A stretch of 50,194 nucleotides of DNA. Source: Thermoanaerobaculia bacterium. Lineage in GTDB: Bacteria; Acidobacteriota; Thermoanaerobaculia; Multivoradales; JAGPDF01. The notes below the pieces were generated by a model. It had not been told where the DNA came from, made no database searches, and saw only the letters and a list, made by a program, of their open reading frames with translations. The DNA lies in the NCBI GenBank assembly GCA_018057705.1, contig JAGPDF010000005.1, positions 1 to 50,194 on the forward strand, given 5' to 3'. Below, in pieces: positions 36,261 through 44,688 of the stretch. Each line of letters opens with the position of its first letter. Within the stretch, counting starts at the first letter, position 1. The position numbers and the translations under genes were made by a program.

Positions 36261-36977
36261 ATGACGCGCGTTCTTTCGGTGGTGATCCCGGCCTTCAACG
36301 AGCGCCGGACGATCGCGGAGCTCCTGCGGCGGGTGGCGGCGGCGCCGCTTCCGGCGGGGGTCGGTCTCGAGATCGTGGTGGTCGACGACGGTTCGACCGA
36401 CGGCACCCGCGACCTGCTGTGCGAGCTCGTGGCACAACGGGAATCTGAGGAACCGCCACTGCGATTCTTCGAGCAGCCGAGGAATCAGGGGAAAGGGGCG
36501 GCTCTGCGGCGCGGGTTTGCCGAGGCGCGTGGTGAGTGGATCGTGGTGCAGGACGCCGATCTCGAATACGACCCGCGGGACTACGCGAAGCTCCTGCAGC
36601 CGGTGCTCGACGACGGGGCCGACGTGGTTTTCGGGTCCCGTTTTTCGGGCGGTCCCCACCGCGTCCTCTTCTACTGGCACTCGCTCGGCAATCGTCTGCT
36701 CACCACGGTCTCGAACATGTTCTCGGACCTCAATCTCTCCGACATGGAGACCTGCTACAAACTCTTTCGGCGGAACCTCCTGGACGGTGTCGAACTGAAG
36801 TCGAACCGCTTCGGCATCGAGCCCGAGCTGACGGCGCGCTTCGCGCGCATGCCGGTGCGGATCTATGAGGTGCCGATCTCCTACCACGGACGCACCTACG
36901 CCGAGGGCAAGAAGATCGGCTGGAAGGACGGCTTCGCGGCGCTGTGGGCGATCGTCCGATACAATCTTCTGCCGTGA
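36261..36977 (+). CDS. Family 2 glycosyltransferase (dolichyl/polyprenyl-phosphate sugar synthase-like)
   Basis: A 238-residue GT-A fold enzyme without membrane helices. It shows LSVVIPAFNERRTIAELLRR, the nucleotide-sugar site VVVDDGSTDGTRDLL, NQGKGAALRRGF, the metal-binding IVVQDADLEYDPRDY and GSRFSGG, then YKLFRR and GIEPELTARFAR. It most resembles synthases that make polyprenyl-phosphate mannose or glucose, the donor for GT-C enzymes such as the one at 30471. TAGTCT (36248-36253) lies 7 bases before the ATG, so the transcript may be leaderless. It overlaps the MoxR gene by GTGA and begins the operon that ends with the transglutaminase. Confidence 0.9.
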   Translation: MTRVLSVVIPAFNERRTIAELLRRVAAAPLPAGVGLEIVVVDDGSTDGTRDLLCELVAQRESEEPPLRFFEQPRNQGKGAALRRGFAEARGEWIVVQDADLEYDPRDYAKLLQPVLDDGADVVFGSRFSGGPHRVLFYWHSLGNRLLTTVSNMFSDLNLSDMETCYKLFRRNLLDGVELKSNRFGIEPELTARFARMPVRIYEVPISYHGRTYAEGKKIGWKDGFAALWAIVRYNLLP

Positions 36978-37963
36978 CGCTCCTGGGCTCCGACTCGCGC
37001 ATTCACGCCGGCCAGGACGCGGCCGGCGGACCCGGCGCCGGTCTGGGTCCGTTGGCGCGTCTCGAAGCGAATATCGGCCGGGTCTACAAGGGCAACACCG
37101 AAGCGGTGCGGCTGGCGATCGTCTGCCTCCTGGCGCGCGGCCACATGCTGATCGAGGACGTGCCCGGGGTCGGCAAGACCACTCTTGCCCAGGCCCTCGC
37201 GCGCTCTCTCGGACTCGAGTTCCAGCGCATTCAGTTCACCAGCGACCTGCTGCCCTCGGACATCCTCGGTGTGTCCGTGTTCCAGCAGCGCCAGGAGCGC
37301 TTCGAGTTCGTGCCCGGGCCGCTCTTTGCCAACATCGTTCTCGCCGACGAGATCAATCGGGCGACGCCCAAGACCCAATCGGCACTTCTCGAGGCGATGA
37401 GCGAGCGCAAGGTCTCGATCGAGCGCCAGCGTTTGCCGTTGCCCGATCCGTTCCTGGTCCTCGCGACCCAGAATCCGCACGAGTACCTGGGGACCTTTCC
37501 TCTCCCGGAGTCTCAGCTCGACCGGTTCGAGATGTCGCTGCGCCTGGGCTATCCGGCGCGCGCCGCGGAGCGCGAGCTGCTCCTCTCCGGCGGCGTCGAG
37601 CGTGAGCTCGAAGAGCTCGAAGCCGTGGTTTCCGCCGACGAGGTGCGCGACCTCCAGCAGCGGGTGCAGCGGGTCAAGGTCGCCGACAAGCTCGCCGACT
37701 ACATCCTCGGCCTCGCGGAGGCGACGCGCCGGAACGAGGAGTTCCAGCTCGGCGTCTCGACGCGCGGCGCGCTCGGCCTGTACCGCGCAGCGCAGGCGCT
37801 GGCGCTCTTCGAGGGCCGCGACTTCGCGGTGCCGGACGACGTCCAGCGGCTGGCGCCGGCGATCCTGGCGCATCGGGTCGTTCTACGGCGGGGCTCCACC
37901 GGACTCGAAGCCGCCCGCCGCGCCGTCGAAGTCCTGGTTCACGGCACGCCGCTGCCGATCTGA
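36974..37963 (+). CDS. MoxR family AAA+ ATPase
   Basis: A 329-residue MoxR chaperone-like ATPase. Walker A lies in IEDVPGVGKTTLAQALA, Walker B in VLADEINRATPKTQSALLEAM, and the sensor region in LVLATQNPHEYLGTFPLPESQLDRF; the C-terminal helical lid includes GVSTRGALGLYRAAQALAL. MoxR proteins usually work with the DUF58 and transglutaminase or von Willebrand proteins encoded next to them, as here. The GTG start at 36974 overlaps the stop of the GT2 gene (GTGA); a GTG at 36944 would add ten residues. TACAAT (36960-36965) lies 8 bases before the start, so an internal leaderless promoter is possible. Confidence 0.94.
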   Translation: MTLLGSDSRIHAGQDAAGGPGAGLGPLARLEANIGRVYKGNTEAVRLAIVCLLARGHMLIEDVPGVGKTTLAQALARSLGLEFQRIQFTSDLLPSDILGVSVFQQRQERFEFVPGPLFANIVLADEINRATPKTQSALLEAMSERKVSIERQRLPLPDPFLVLATQNPHEYLGTFPLPESQLDRFEMSLRLGYPARAAERELLLSGGVERELEELEAVVSADEVRDLQQRVQRVKVADKLADYILGLAEATRRNEEFQLGVSTRGALGLYRAAQALALFEGRDFAVPDDVQRLAPAILAHRVVLRRGSTGLEAARRAVEVLVHGTPLPI

Positions 37964-37971
37964 GCACCTGC

Positions 37972-39105
37972 GTGACCCTGGCCGCCAAAGCCGCCGCTGC
38001 TGCCGCCGGCGCCCGCGCGGCTTCGGGATCGGGGGGGAGCACGGCTTCCGGGCGTTCCGCGAGCGGAGCGCTGCGGAGCGGGTGGAAGCGGCTGCGGGCG
38101 GCCCGCGCCCGGCGCGGCATTCCCGAAGGAATTCGCATCACCAAGGTCGGTCTCTGGTTCGTGCTGCTGACCGTCGTCGTCGCGGCGGCAGCCACCAACA
38201 CCGGCAACAACGCCCTCTACCTCGTGCTGGCCTGCATGCTGGCCATGCTCGTGGTCTCCGGAGTCGTGTCGCGGATGAACCTGCAACGGCTCGCGGTGAC
38301 GGTCGAGCCGCCCGGCGATCTGTTCGCCCGCCGGCCCTTTCAGCTGCCCTTCACGATCAGCAATCAGGGGCGGCGCTGGCCGCGCTGGCTGCTGGTCTTC
38401 TCGGTGGCGGTGAAGGGGCCTTCGCGGCTGGTCCCGCACTTGCCCGCCGGCAAGAGCGCCCGCGGCACCCTCGAGCTGCTTCAGCCGCGGCGTGGCCGGC
38501 ACCGTCTCGAGTTCGCGCACTTCTCGTCACTGTTTCCCCTCGGCCTCTTCCGCAAGGGGATGCGGGTTCCTCTCGGACTCGACCTGCTCGTCTTTCCCGA
38601 GCTCTTCGCCGCCGGTGGGCTCGAGGTGCAACCGTCCGGAGCCGCCGGCGACGAGTCGGCTCCGCGCCAGGGCTGGGGGCACGAATTGCACGCGCTGCGC
38701 GGATACCGCGCCGGGGACGACCCGCGCGGCATCCACTGGAAGAAGTCGGCGCAGACCGGCGCGCTGGTCTTCATGGAGCGCGAGAGCGAGGAGACCCGGC
38801 GGCTCTCGATCGTCTTCGACAACGCCACCGGGCGGCTCGCGGACGCAGCGGCCGCAAGTCGCTTCGAGCACCTGGTGAGCGAAGCCGCGACCGCGGCGGT
38901 CGATCATCTGGCGCGTGGCTACGAGGTCGAGCTCGTGTCGCGAGAAGGCATGCTGCCGTTCGGCACCGGGACGCGTCAGCGCCAGGCGATTCTCGAGAGC
39001 CTGGCGCTCGTCGAGCCGCGGCCGCGCCAACGCGCCGAGCTGCAGTCCTCCGATCCCGCCGCGCGCTCGCTGCGCCTCACCTTCGGCGCCGCGGAGCGCG
39101 TGTGA
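37972..39105 (+). CDS. DUF58 domain protein
   Basis: A 377-residue protein. A low-complexity Ala/Gly/Ser N-terminus (1-35) is followed by two membrane helices (GLWFVLLTVVVAAAATNTGN and NALYLVLACMLAMLVVSGVV) and a cytoplasmic DUF58 domain with the signature HALRGYRAGDDPRGIHWKKS around 240-260 and a vWA-like end (RLSIVFDNATGRL). It is the middle member of the MoxR-DUF58-transglutaminase trio, 9 bases after the MoxR gene, GTG start. A run of seven G (38031-38037) lies in the low-complexity N-terminal codons and could be prone to slippage. Confidence 0.92.
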   Translation: MTLAAKAAAAAAGARAASGSGGSTASGRSASGALRSGWKRLRAARARRGIPEGIRITKVGLWFVLLTVVVAAAATNTGNNALYLVLACMLAMLVVSGVVSRMNLQRLAVTVEPPGDLFARRPFQLPFTISNQGRRWPRWLLVFSVAVKGPSRLVPHLPAGKSARGTLELLQPRRGRHRLEFAHFSSLFPLGLFRKGMRVPLGLDLLVFPELFAAGGLEVQPSGAAGDESAPRQGWGHELHALRGYRAGDDPRGIHWKKSAQTGALVFMERESEETRRLSIVFDNATGRLADAAAASRFEHLVSEAATAAVDHLARGYEVELVSREGMLPFGTGTRQRQAILESLALVEPRPRQRAELQSSDPAARSLRLTFGAAERV

Positions 39106-39162
39106 CGAGTGCGCGCGATGCCGGACACCGCGCGTGATGCGCGGCGCGGGAGCACCGCAGGC

Positions 39163-41394
39163 ATGACCTACGCGCGCGAGAAGCGACTGCTGCTGGGCAT
39201 CGCCGCGCTCCTCGCGCCGCTGCCGCTGCCGTTCAGCCAGATGCTCGAGTGGTCGGCGCTCGTGCTGTTCGAAGTTCTCGTCGTCGCCTTCCTGGTGCGC
39301 GCGGCGCGCGGGATCGAAGGCCCTGACCTGCCGGGGAGATGGCTCTCGAACCGGGCGCTGAACCTCCTGGGACTCGCCTACCTGCCGGTCCTGGTGCTCG
39401 ACATCGGCACCACCGGCCGCATCCAGATCCTCCGCCCGGTGCTGCACCTCGCGATGTTCGCGGTGCTCGCCAAGCTCTGGTCGCTGCGCGAGGAGAAGCA
39501 GAAATGGCAGACCTGGATGGGGATCTTCTTCCTCTTCCTCGCCTCCATGGCGACCAGCGTCCATCCGACGGTCGTCCTCTACCTCATGGTCTTCCTGGGC
39601 CTCACGGTCGTGCTGATGGTGCGTTTCGTCTATCTGCACGTGCTCACGAGCTTCGGTCATCGCGATCTCGCGCCGCCGCAGTTTCCGGTGCGGTCCTTCC
39701 TGGTGGGCGCCGTAGCCGCGACGCTGCTGCTTGCCGTGCCGCTCTTCGCTCTCCTGCCGCGGGTGCGGTCGCCGTACATCATGGCTCCGGGCGGGGGGGG
39801 CGGACAGCTGGAGTCGCGGGCGGGGTTCTCCGATGCCATGAGCCTCGACCTCATCGGCAGGATCCGCGACAACCGGCAGATTGCCATGCGGCTGACGTTT
39901 TCCGGTCAGCCGGCGCCGCCGGGAGCGATGCGCTTCAAGGCGGCCACCTACGACGTCTGGGAGGGCCGCACCTGGCGCCGCAGCGCCCGCGACCGCACGC
40001 TCCGGCGCAACCCCCGCGAGGGGATCTTCCGGCTCGCCGAAGGCAACCGCACCGCGTCGGTGCAGATCGCTCTCGAGCCACTGCGCTCGACCAGCCTGAT
40101 CCTTCCGCTGGGGGCGCTGGCGGTCGACCTCGATCTGGCGGTGCTCGACGTCGACCGCGGCGGCGCGATCTTCCTCAAAGGGATGCCGGGAGAGGTGTTC
40201 GATTACAAGGTCGATCTGGGGGTGTCGGAGCGCTCGCTGGCGGCGCTGGTGAAGGACCGAGTGGCCGCGCTCGCCCCTGCCGCCGAACCCGCCGATGCCG
40301 CTGTTGTCGGCTCTGCCGCCGAGACCGGTGCCTCGGGTCCCCCGGGACCAGCTGATCCGGCGCTCGACCTGTCCGGAGTGACGCCGCCGATCGCCGCACT
40401 CGCCGCCGAGTGGGCGGGGTCCGGCACGCCGATGGAGCGCGCCCGTCGGATCGAGCGTCACCTGCTTTTCGACTACGCCTACACGCTGGAGTTCATCGGC
40501 AGGGGCGGCGAGCGGCCGATCGAGTACTTCCTGCTCGAGGCGCGGCGTGGGCACTGCGAGTACTTCGCCTCCGCGATGGTGCTGCTGCTGCGCTCGCAGG
40601 GGATTCCGGCACGCCTGGTCACCGGATTCCTCGGTGCGGAGTTCGCGCCCTGGGAGCGCGCCTGGGTGGTCCGCCAGTCCAACGCCCACGCCTGGGTCGA
40701 AGGCTACATCCCGGAGACCGGCTGGCAGATGTTCGATCCGACGCCACCGGCCGGGCGACCGATGAACGAGGACGCGAGCCTGCTCGGATCGATGCGCGAG
40801 GCCTGGGAGTTCGTGGTCTTTCGATGGGACCGCTACGTCATCTCCTTCGACTTCTACGACCAGGTCGGGATCTTCTTCCGGCTGCGCTCACTCTGGGATC
40901 AGTTCACGAGGGAGCTCTTCCGGTCGACGCGCGGGCCGCGCGCGACCGCAGCCGCTCCCGCTCCGCCCGAAAGCCCGGCTGCCGGGCCCTCGGCCGGCGC
41001 GCGCGTGGCGCCGCCGTTCTGGCGCGATCCGCGCGTCGGATGGGTCGCCGGAGCCCTGTTGGTTGCGATCGCCGGGGCCATCTTCCTCCTTCGGCGGCGG
41101 GAGGAGTGGAACGCCACGCGGGCCTACCTCGCCCTGCGTGCCACGCTCGCCGGCTCCGGCCTGGGGCTTGCGCCCTGGCTGGGCCCGCTCGCCCTCGCCG
41201 ACTTCGCGCGGCGCCGCCTGCCGGAGGCGGCGCCGGCGACCGGCCGCCTGGTCGCGAGCTACCTCCGCGAGAGCTTCGCCGGCGAGAGGCTAGCGGACGA
41301 AGCTCTCGCGCATCTGCGCACCGACCTCGCCGCGGTCGATAAGGCCGCTCGCGCCGCGATCGCCGCGCGGCGGCGCGAGAAGCGGCGCCGCTAG
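39163..41394 (+). CDS. TgpA-like membrane transglutaminase (DUF3488/transglutaminase/DUF4129-like)
   Basis: About 743 residues. The N-terminal domain has about six membrane helices (LLLGIAALLAPLPLP to LLLAVPLFALLPRV). The extracytoplasmic transglutaminase core holds the catalytic triad C465 (RRGHCEYFASAMVLLLRSQG), H509 (SNAHAWVEGYIP) and D525 (WQMFDPTPPAG). A membrane helix (VGWVAGALLVAIAGAIFLL) and a cytoplasmic helical domain resembling DUF4129 end the protein. Such proteins process or cross-link periplasmic proteins or peptidoglycan-associated targets; substrate unknown. ATG at 39163 is preferred (hydrophobic start, GGGAG upstream); GTG at 39109 and ATG at 39118 are in frame. An eight-G run lies at 39793-39800. 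Confidence 0.9.
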   Translation: MTYAREKRLLLGIAALLAPLPLPFSQMLEWSALVLFEVLVVAFLVRAARGIEGPDLPGRWLSNRALNLLGLAYLPVLVLDIGTTGRIQILRPVLHLAMFAVLAKLWSLREEKQKWQTWMGIFFLFLASMATSVHPTVVLYLMVFLGLTVVLMVRFVYLHVLTSFGHRDLAPPQFPVRSFLVGAVAATLLLAVPLFALLPRVRSPYIMAPGGGGGQLESRAGFSDAMSLDLIGRIRDNRQIAMRLTFSGQPAPPGAMRFKAATYDVWEGRTWRRSARDRTLRRNPREGIFRLAEGNRTASVQIALEPLRSTSLILPLGALAVDLDLAVLDVDRGGAIFLKGMPGEVFDYKVDLGVSERSLAALVKDRVAALAPAAEPADAAVVGSAAETGASGPPGPADPALDLSGVTPPIAALAAEWAGSGTPMERARRIERHLLFDYAYTLEFIGRGGERPIEYFLLEARRGHCEYFASAMVLLLRSQGIPARLVTGFLGAEFAPWERAWVVRQSNAHAWVEGYIPETGWQMFDPTPPAGRPMNEDASLLGSMREAWEFVVFRWDRYVISFDFYDQVGIFFRLRSLWDQFTRELFRSTRGPRATAAAPAPPESPAAGPSAGARVAPPFWRDPRVGWVAGALLVAIAGAIFLLRRREEWNATRAYLALRATLAGSGLGLAPWLGPLALADFARRRLPEAAPATGRLVASYLRESFAGERLADEALAHLRTDLAAVDKAARAAIAARRREKRRR

Positions 41395-41398
41395 TATT

Positions 41399-41425
41399 GG
41401 ACCGAGGACCGACGCGGACCGACGC
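41399..41425. repeat. Short tandem repeat upstream of fbaB
   Basis: GGACCGA (41399-41405) is followed by two perfect copies of GGACCGACGC (41406-41415 and 41416-41425), 54 bases before the fbaB start. This could be a regulator site or a replication-slippage product. Confidence 0.55.
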
Positions 41426-41478
41426 GCGCCGCAGATGTGGAATACTTCGCAGGCTCCAGATACGAAGAGGGAAACGAG

Positions 41479-42543
41479 ATGAGCACGATCGATCGCATCC
41501 AGTCGCAGCTCGGCGCCGACGCCGGGAGTCTTCTGTCTTTCGTCTGCAAGGGCGTTCCGAAGGAGCGCATCCGGATTCCCGCTTCCGACCATGTGGCGGC
41601 GAGCTTCGGCGATTCGGATCGCAACGCCCAGGTGATGGTGAACCTCGAGCGCATTCACGCGACCGGCCGGCTGGCGAAGACGGGCTACCTCTCGATCTTG
41701 CCGGTGGATCAGGGGATCGAGCACTCCGGCGCGGCCTCGTTCGCGCCGAATCCGGACTACTTCGACCCGCAGAAGATCGTCGAGCTGGCGATCGAAGGGG
41801 GCTGCAACGCGGTCGCCTGCACGCTCGGCGGGCTCGGCCTGGTGGCGCGGAAGTACGCGCACAAGATCCCTTTCATTCTGAAAATCAACCACAACCAGCT
41901 GCTGACCTACCCGAACGGCGCTCGGCAGACGATGTTCGCCCGCGTGGAGCAGGCCTGGGACATGGGCTGTGCGGCGGTGGGGGCGACGATCTACTTCGGC
42001 TCCGACGACGCCGACCGAGAGATCGAGGAGGTCGGCGAGGCGTTCGCCGCGGCGCATGAAATGGGCATGGCGACGATCCTCTGGTGCTACCTGCGAAACT
42101 CCGCCTTCGCCAAGGACGGCATCGACCACCACACCTCCGCCGACCTCACGGCGCAGGCGAATCACCTGGGAGTGACCCTCGGGGCCGACATCATCAAACA
42201 GAAACTGCCGACCCTGAACGGCGGCTACAACTTCCTGCCCAAGTTCGGCAAGACGCACAAGAAGGTCTACGGCGAGCTGGTGAGCGATCATCCGGTCGAC
42301 TACGTGCGCTGGCAGGTGGCGAACTGCTACATGGGAAAGATCGGCCTGATCAACTCGGGCGGCGCCTCGGCGGGGGAGAGCGATCTCGCCGAAGCGGTGC
42401 GCACGGCGGTCGTCAACAAGCGCGGCGGTGGCATGGGTCTGATCTCCGGCCGCAAGGCCTTCCAGCGCCCGCGCGCCGAGGGCGTCGCCCTCCTGCACGC
42501 CATCCAGGACGTCTACCTCTGCCCGGAAGTCACCGTCGCCTGA
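41479..42543 (+). CDS. fbaB: Class I fructose-bisphosphate aldolase (FbaB type)
   Basis: A 354-residue enzyme closely following E. coli FbaB in layout: [100 protein letters not shown] and [14 protein letters not shown]. It cleaves fructose 1,6-bisphosphate through a Schiff-base lysine (likely the Lys in ADIIKQK). The ATG at 41479 has GAGGG 7 bases upstream; an ATG at 41437 would add 14 residues unlike the family. The leader contains the tandem repeat at 41399-41425. Followed on the other strand by a toxin-antitoxin pair. Confidence 0.95.
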   Translation: MSTIDRIQSQLGADAGSLLSFVCKGVPKERIRIPASDHVAASFGDSDRNAQVMVNLERIHATGRLAKTGYLSILPVDQGIEHSGAASFAPNPDYFDPQKIVELAIEGGCNAVACTLGGLGLVARKYAHKIPFILKINHNQLLTYPNGARQTMFARVEQAWDMGCAAVGATIYFGSDDADREIEEVGEAFAAAHEMGMATILWCYLRNSAFAKDGIDHHTSADLTAQANHLGVTLGADIIKQKLPTLNGGYNFLPKFGKTHKKVYGELVSDHPVDYVRWQVANCYMGKIGLINSGGASAGESDLAEAVRTAVVNKRGGGMGLISGRKAFQRPRAEGVALLHAIQDVYLCPEVTVA

Positions 42544-42558
42544 GTGCGGCGGCGCCCG

Positions 42559-42954
42559 CTACCAGATCGTCTCGACGACGTTGGCGGCGCGGATGCGCTC
42601 GTCGGCGGTCACCAGTGGACAGCGCAGCACGATCGCCGTTGCGGCGATCAGGCGGTCGGCGGGATCGGAAGGAAAAGTCAACGGCAGCTCGGCGGCGGTG
42701 AGACAGATCTCGGGCGAGAGCGGCTCGACCTGGAGCGCCGGCGGCTCCACCAAGTCCGCCAACCAGGCGCGAATCGGTCCGGCTGATCGGACTTTTCCTT
42801 TGCGATAGAGCCAGACGGCTTCCCAGACGGAGATGGCTGCGATTCTCAGGCCGCCGCTTTTCTCGTGGCGGCGGATTGCCGAAGTCGCGCGTCGCGAAAG
42901 TAGCTCGGGCGCTCGGCCGAGGTACAGCCAAGCCTGGGTGTCCAGCAGGATCAC
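42559..42954 (-). CDS. PIN-domain toxin, second toxin-antitoxin locus
   Basis: A 131-residue PIN-domain RNase. Active-site acids are present: D5 in VILLDTQAWL, E45 in ISVWEAVWLY, D100 in PSDPADRLIAATA and D118 in LVTADERI. The PADRLIAATA block marks the subgroup usually partnered with Phd/YefM-type antitoxins, matching the neighbour. The GTG start at 42954 overlaps the antitoxin stop (GTGA, 42951-42954), so the two are translationally coupled. It is quite different in sequence from the PIN toxin at 243-647. It lies 15 bases from the convergent fbaB gene. Confidence 0.9.
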   Translation of the reverse strand: MILLDTQAWLYLGRAPELLSRRATSAIRRHEKSGGLRIAAISVWEAVWLYRKGKVRSAGPIRAWLADLVEPPALQVEPLSPEICLTAAELPLTFPSDPADRLIAATAIVLRCPLVTADERIRAANVVETIW

Positions 42955-43211
42955 TTCTTCACTCGATCCCACTTCTCGAGTACAGAGTCTGCTCCTCCGA
43001 CCCCATCCCACGGCGACTCGGAAAGGTCTCCGACGATCTCCATCTTGCCCTGCATGTAGCCGACCAAGCTCGTGGCCTGGGAGTCCACGGGCACGAGCTT
43101 GGCCACCGGGCGACCGCGCTTGGTAATCAAGACAGGTTCCTTTCTCGACTGAACCTCATCCATGATCTGCAGGCACTTGGCCTTGAACAGGCCCGCGGCG
43201 ATGGTCTTCAT
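42951..43211 (-). CDS. Phd/YefM family antitoxin
   Basis: An 86-residue protein. The N-terminal half is a Phd/YefM DNA-binding fold (MKTIAAGLFKAKCLQIMDEV, then PVLITKRGRPVAKLVPV, typical of this family) and the C-terminal part (VGYMQGKMEIVGDLSESPWD, ending KWDRVKK) would wrap the toxin. ATG at 43211 is chosen because the family starts there and TACCCT (43219-43224) lies 7 bases upstream; an ATG at 43217 adds two residues. The start codon lies inside one copy of a 10-bp direct repeat, and a second copy and an inverted repeat lie upstream, consistent with autorepression. Confidence 0.88.
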   Translation of the reverse strand: MKTIAAGLFKAKCLQIMDEVQSRKEPVLITKRGRPVAKLVPVDSQATSLVGYMQGKMEIVGDLSESPWDGVGGADSVLEKWDRVKK

Positions 43212-43250
43212 AGTCATCAGGGTATCACTATGGTTACGAGTCATAGTCAT
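43208..43250. promoter_or_regulatory. Operator-like repeats of the second toxin-antitoxin locus
   Basis: TCATAGTCAT occurs twice in direct orientation, at 43208-43217 (covering the antitoxin start codon) and 43241-43250. Between them ACTATG (43227-43232) pairs with CATAGT (43242-43247) as an inverted repeat. The stretch is AT-rich compared with its surroundings. Antitoxins of this family bind such sites to repress their own operon. Confidence 0.6.
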
Positions 43251-43332
43251 GAACAAACTCCTGGCAGGGCTCGTTTGTATACGGGTAAAGACGCGAAAGC
43301 GGCGTCGTAACTGGCAGTTGAGGGGAGGAAGG

Positions 43333-43821
43333 ATGCGACGACGGAATCTGGCTTCGGTATTGGGGCTGCTGGCGACGGTGGCGGGTAGTTCGGCAGGAGT
43401 GGCGGTGGAAGCTGCCGCCGAGCGCGCGGCGCGCATCGAGCAGGTGCGCGCGGTGGAGATCGCCTTCGCCAAGACCGTCATGGACGACAAGCCGGAGGCG
43501 TTCGCCGCGCTCCTCGACGAGGGGACGGTCTTCGTCAGCGGCAAGAACGTCACTCGCGGCAAGGCGGCGGTGGTCGCCGGCTGGAAGGATTTCTTCGGCC
43601 CGGCGCGCCCCTACTTCGAGTGGCACCCGGAAGTCGTCGAGCTCTCGGCCGACGGCAACCTCGGACTCTCCCGAGGGCCGTGGGTGATCCGCACCAGGGA
43701 CAAGGACGGCAAGGAGGTCGAGGTCAAAGGCCTCTACAACTCCGTCTGGCAGCGCCAGGCCGACGGCTCATGGAAGATCCTCTTCGACGCCGGCTGCTCG
43801 CCCTGCCCGACCTGCGGCTGA
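43333..43821 (+). CDS. Exported DUF4440 / SnoaL-like protein
   Basis: A 162-residue protein with signal peptide (LASVLGLLATVAGSSAGVAV) and a cone-shaped NTF2-like domain: RIEQVRAVEIAFAKTVMDDK, FAALLDEGTVFVSGKNVTRG, WHPEVVELSADGNLGLSRGP, and VWQRQADGSWKILFDAGCSP. This is the DUF4440 layout; such proteins are mostly uncharacterised small-ligand-binding or enzyme-like folds. It ends GCSPCPTCG, three cysteines that could bind metal or form a disulfide. The ATG has GGAGG 4 bases upstream (43324-43328). Divergent from the toxin-antitoxin locus, convergent with the next gene. Confidence 0.85.
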   Translation: MRRRNLASVLGLLATVAGSSAGVAVEAAAERAARIEQVRAVEIAFAKTVMDDKPEAFAALLDEGTVFVSGKNVTRGKAAVVAGWKDFFGPARPYFEWHPEVVELSADGNLGLSRGPWVIRTRDKDGKEVEVKGLYNSVWQRQADGSWKILFDAGCSPCPTCG

Positions 43822-43837
43822 GCCGGCCGAAGCGGGT

Positions 43838-44677
43838 TCAGGGGACCGCTGCCGACCATTCGATGGTGGAAGCGACCTCGAAACCGTCCCGGAAGATGTT
43901 GATCGTGCGGACGCCCAGGGCGTCGAGGTCGCCGGCGGCGAAGGCGGCGGAGAGGCTCGCCGAGGCGTCGTAGGCGAGGCTCCAGGTCGAGCCGTCGAAG
44001 GCGACCACATCCTCGTCGTCGAAGTCGACGGTCGCGATCCTGCCGCTGGTGTCGAAGGAGAAGTAGCGCGTGCCGTTCACCGGATCGCGGTCGAAGCCGT
44101 CGACGTCGAGGCCCTCCGGGATGCCGAGCGCCGAACCGTCGAGAAAGAGCGACCAGGCCGAACCGTTCCAGCCGGCGAGGTCCTCGTCGTCCACCGTGAG
44201 CCCGCCCGGCAGCGCGGTCGGCACGTCAAAGGAGAGCAGGGTCTGGGTCACTCCGGCGCTGCGGACGCGACCGAAGGCGTCGATCGCTGTGCCGGCCGGA
44301 ATTCCGGCGGCCGAGCCGTCGAGGAAGAGTGTGTAGGCCGCGCCGTTCCAGGCGAGGAGATCTTCGGGCCCGGCCGTCACTCCGCCGCCGAGATCGACGA
44401 AAGTATCGAGTGCAAAGAGCCTCTTGCCGTCGTCGAGCAACTGGTAGGCGGTGACGTCGGCGTTCGCCGGCAGGACGCCGAGGTCGAGCGTCGAAACCGT
44501 GGACGGAAGTGTGACGCGCCGCGCCGCCTCGTCGTCGATCGTCGCCGCTCCCGCCGTCCAGGTGATGTCGTTCGAGGCATCGACGGAGAGAACCTGGGCG
44601 TGGCTCGACTGGGCCAGGACGAGGAGCAGTATTCCCGAGGCGCGGGGGCTGCGGTTTTCGCGGATCCGAACTCGCAT
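43838..44677 (-). CDS. Secreted repeat protein with C-terminal DGFE/W-S motif
   Basis: A 279-residue exported protein (signal segment ASGILLLVLAQSSHA). After residue 30 it consists of about three related units of ~65 residues with the pattern DDEDL..WNG..WSLFLDGSA.GIP.G, for example LTVDDEDLAGWNGSAWSLFL, suggesting a small beta-propeller or blade array. It ends INIFRDGFEVASTIEWSAAVP, the third instance of the short C-terminal module seen at 7295-8740 and 27288-28376. Function unknown. GAGGAG precedes the ATG. It lies 11 bases downstream of the beta-helix protein gene and is probably co-transcribed with it. Confidence 0.8.
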   Translation of the reverse strand: MRVRIRENRSPRASGILLLVLAQSSHAQVLSVDASNDITWTAGAATIDDEAARRVTLPSTVSTLDLGVLPANADVTAYQLLDDGKRLFALDTFVDLGGGVTAGPEDLLAWNGAAYTLFLDGSAAGIPAGTAIDAFGRVRSAGVTQTLLSFDVPTALPGGLTVDDEDLAGWNGSAWSLFLDGSALGIPEGLDVDGFDRDPVNGTRYFSFDTSGRIATVDFDDEDVVAFDGSTWSLAYDASASLSAAFAAGDLDALGVRTINIFRDGFEVASTIEWSAAVP

Positions 44678-44688
44678 GAGCGCGCTCC

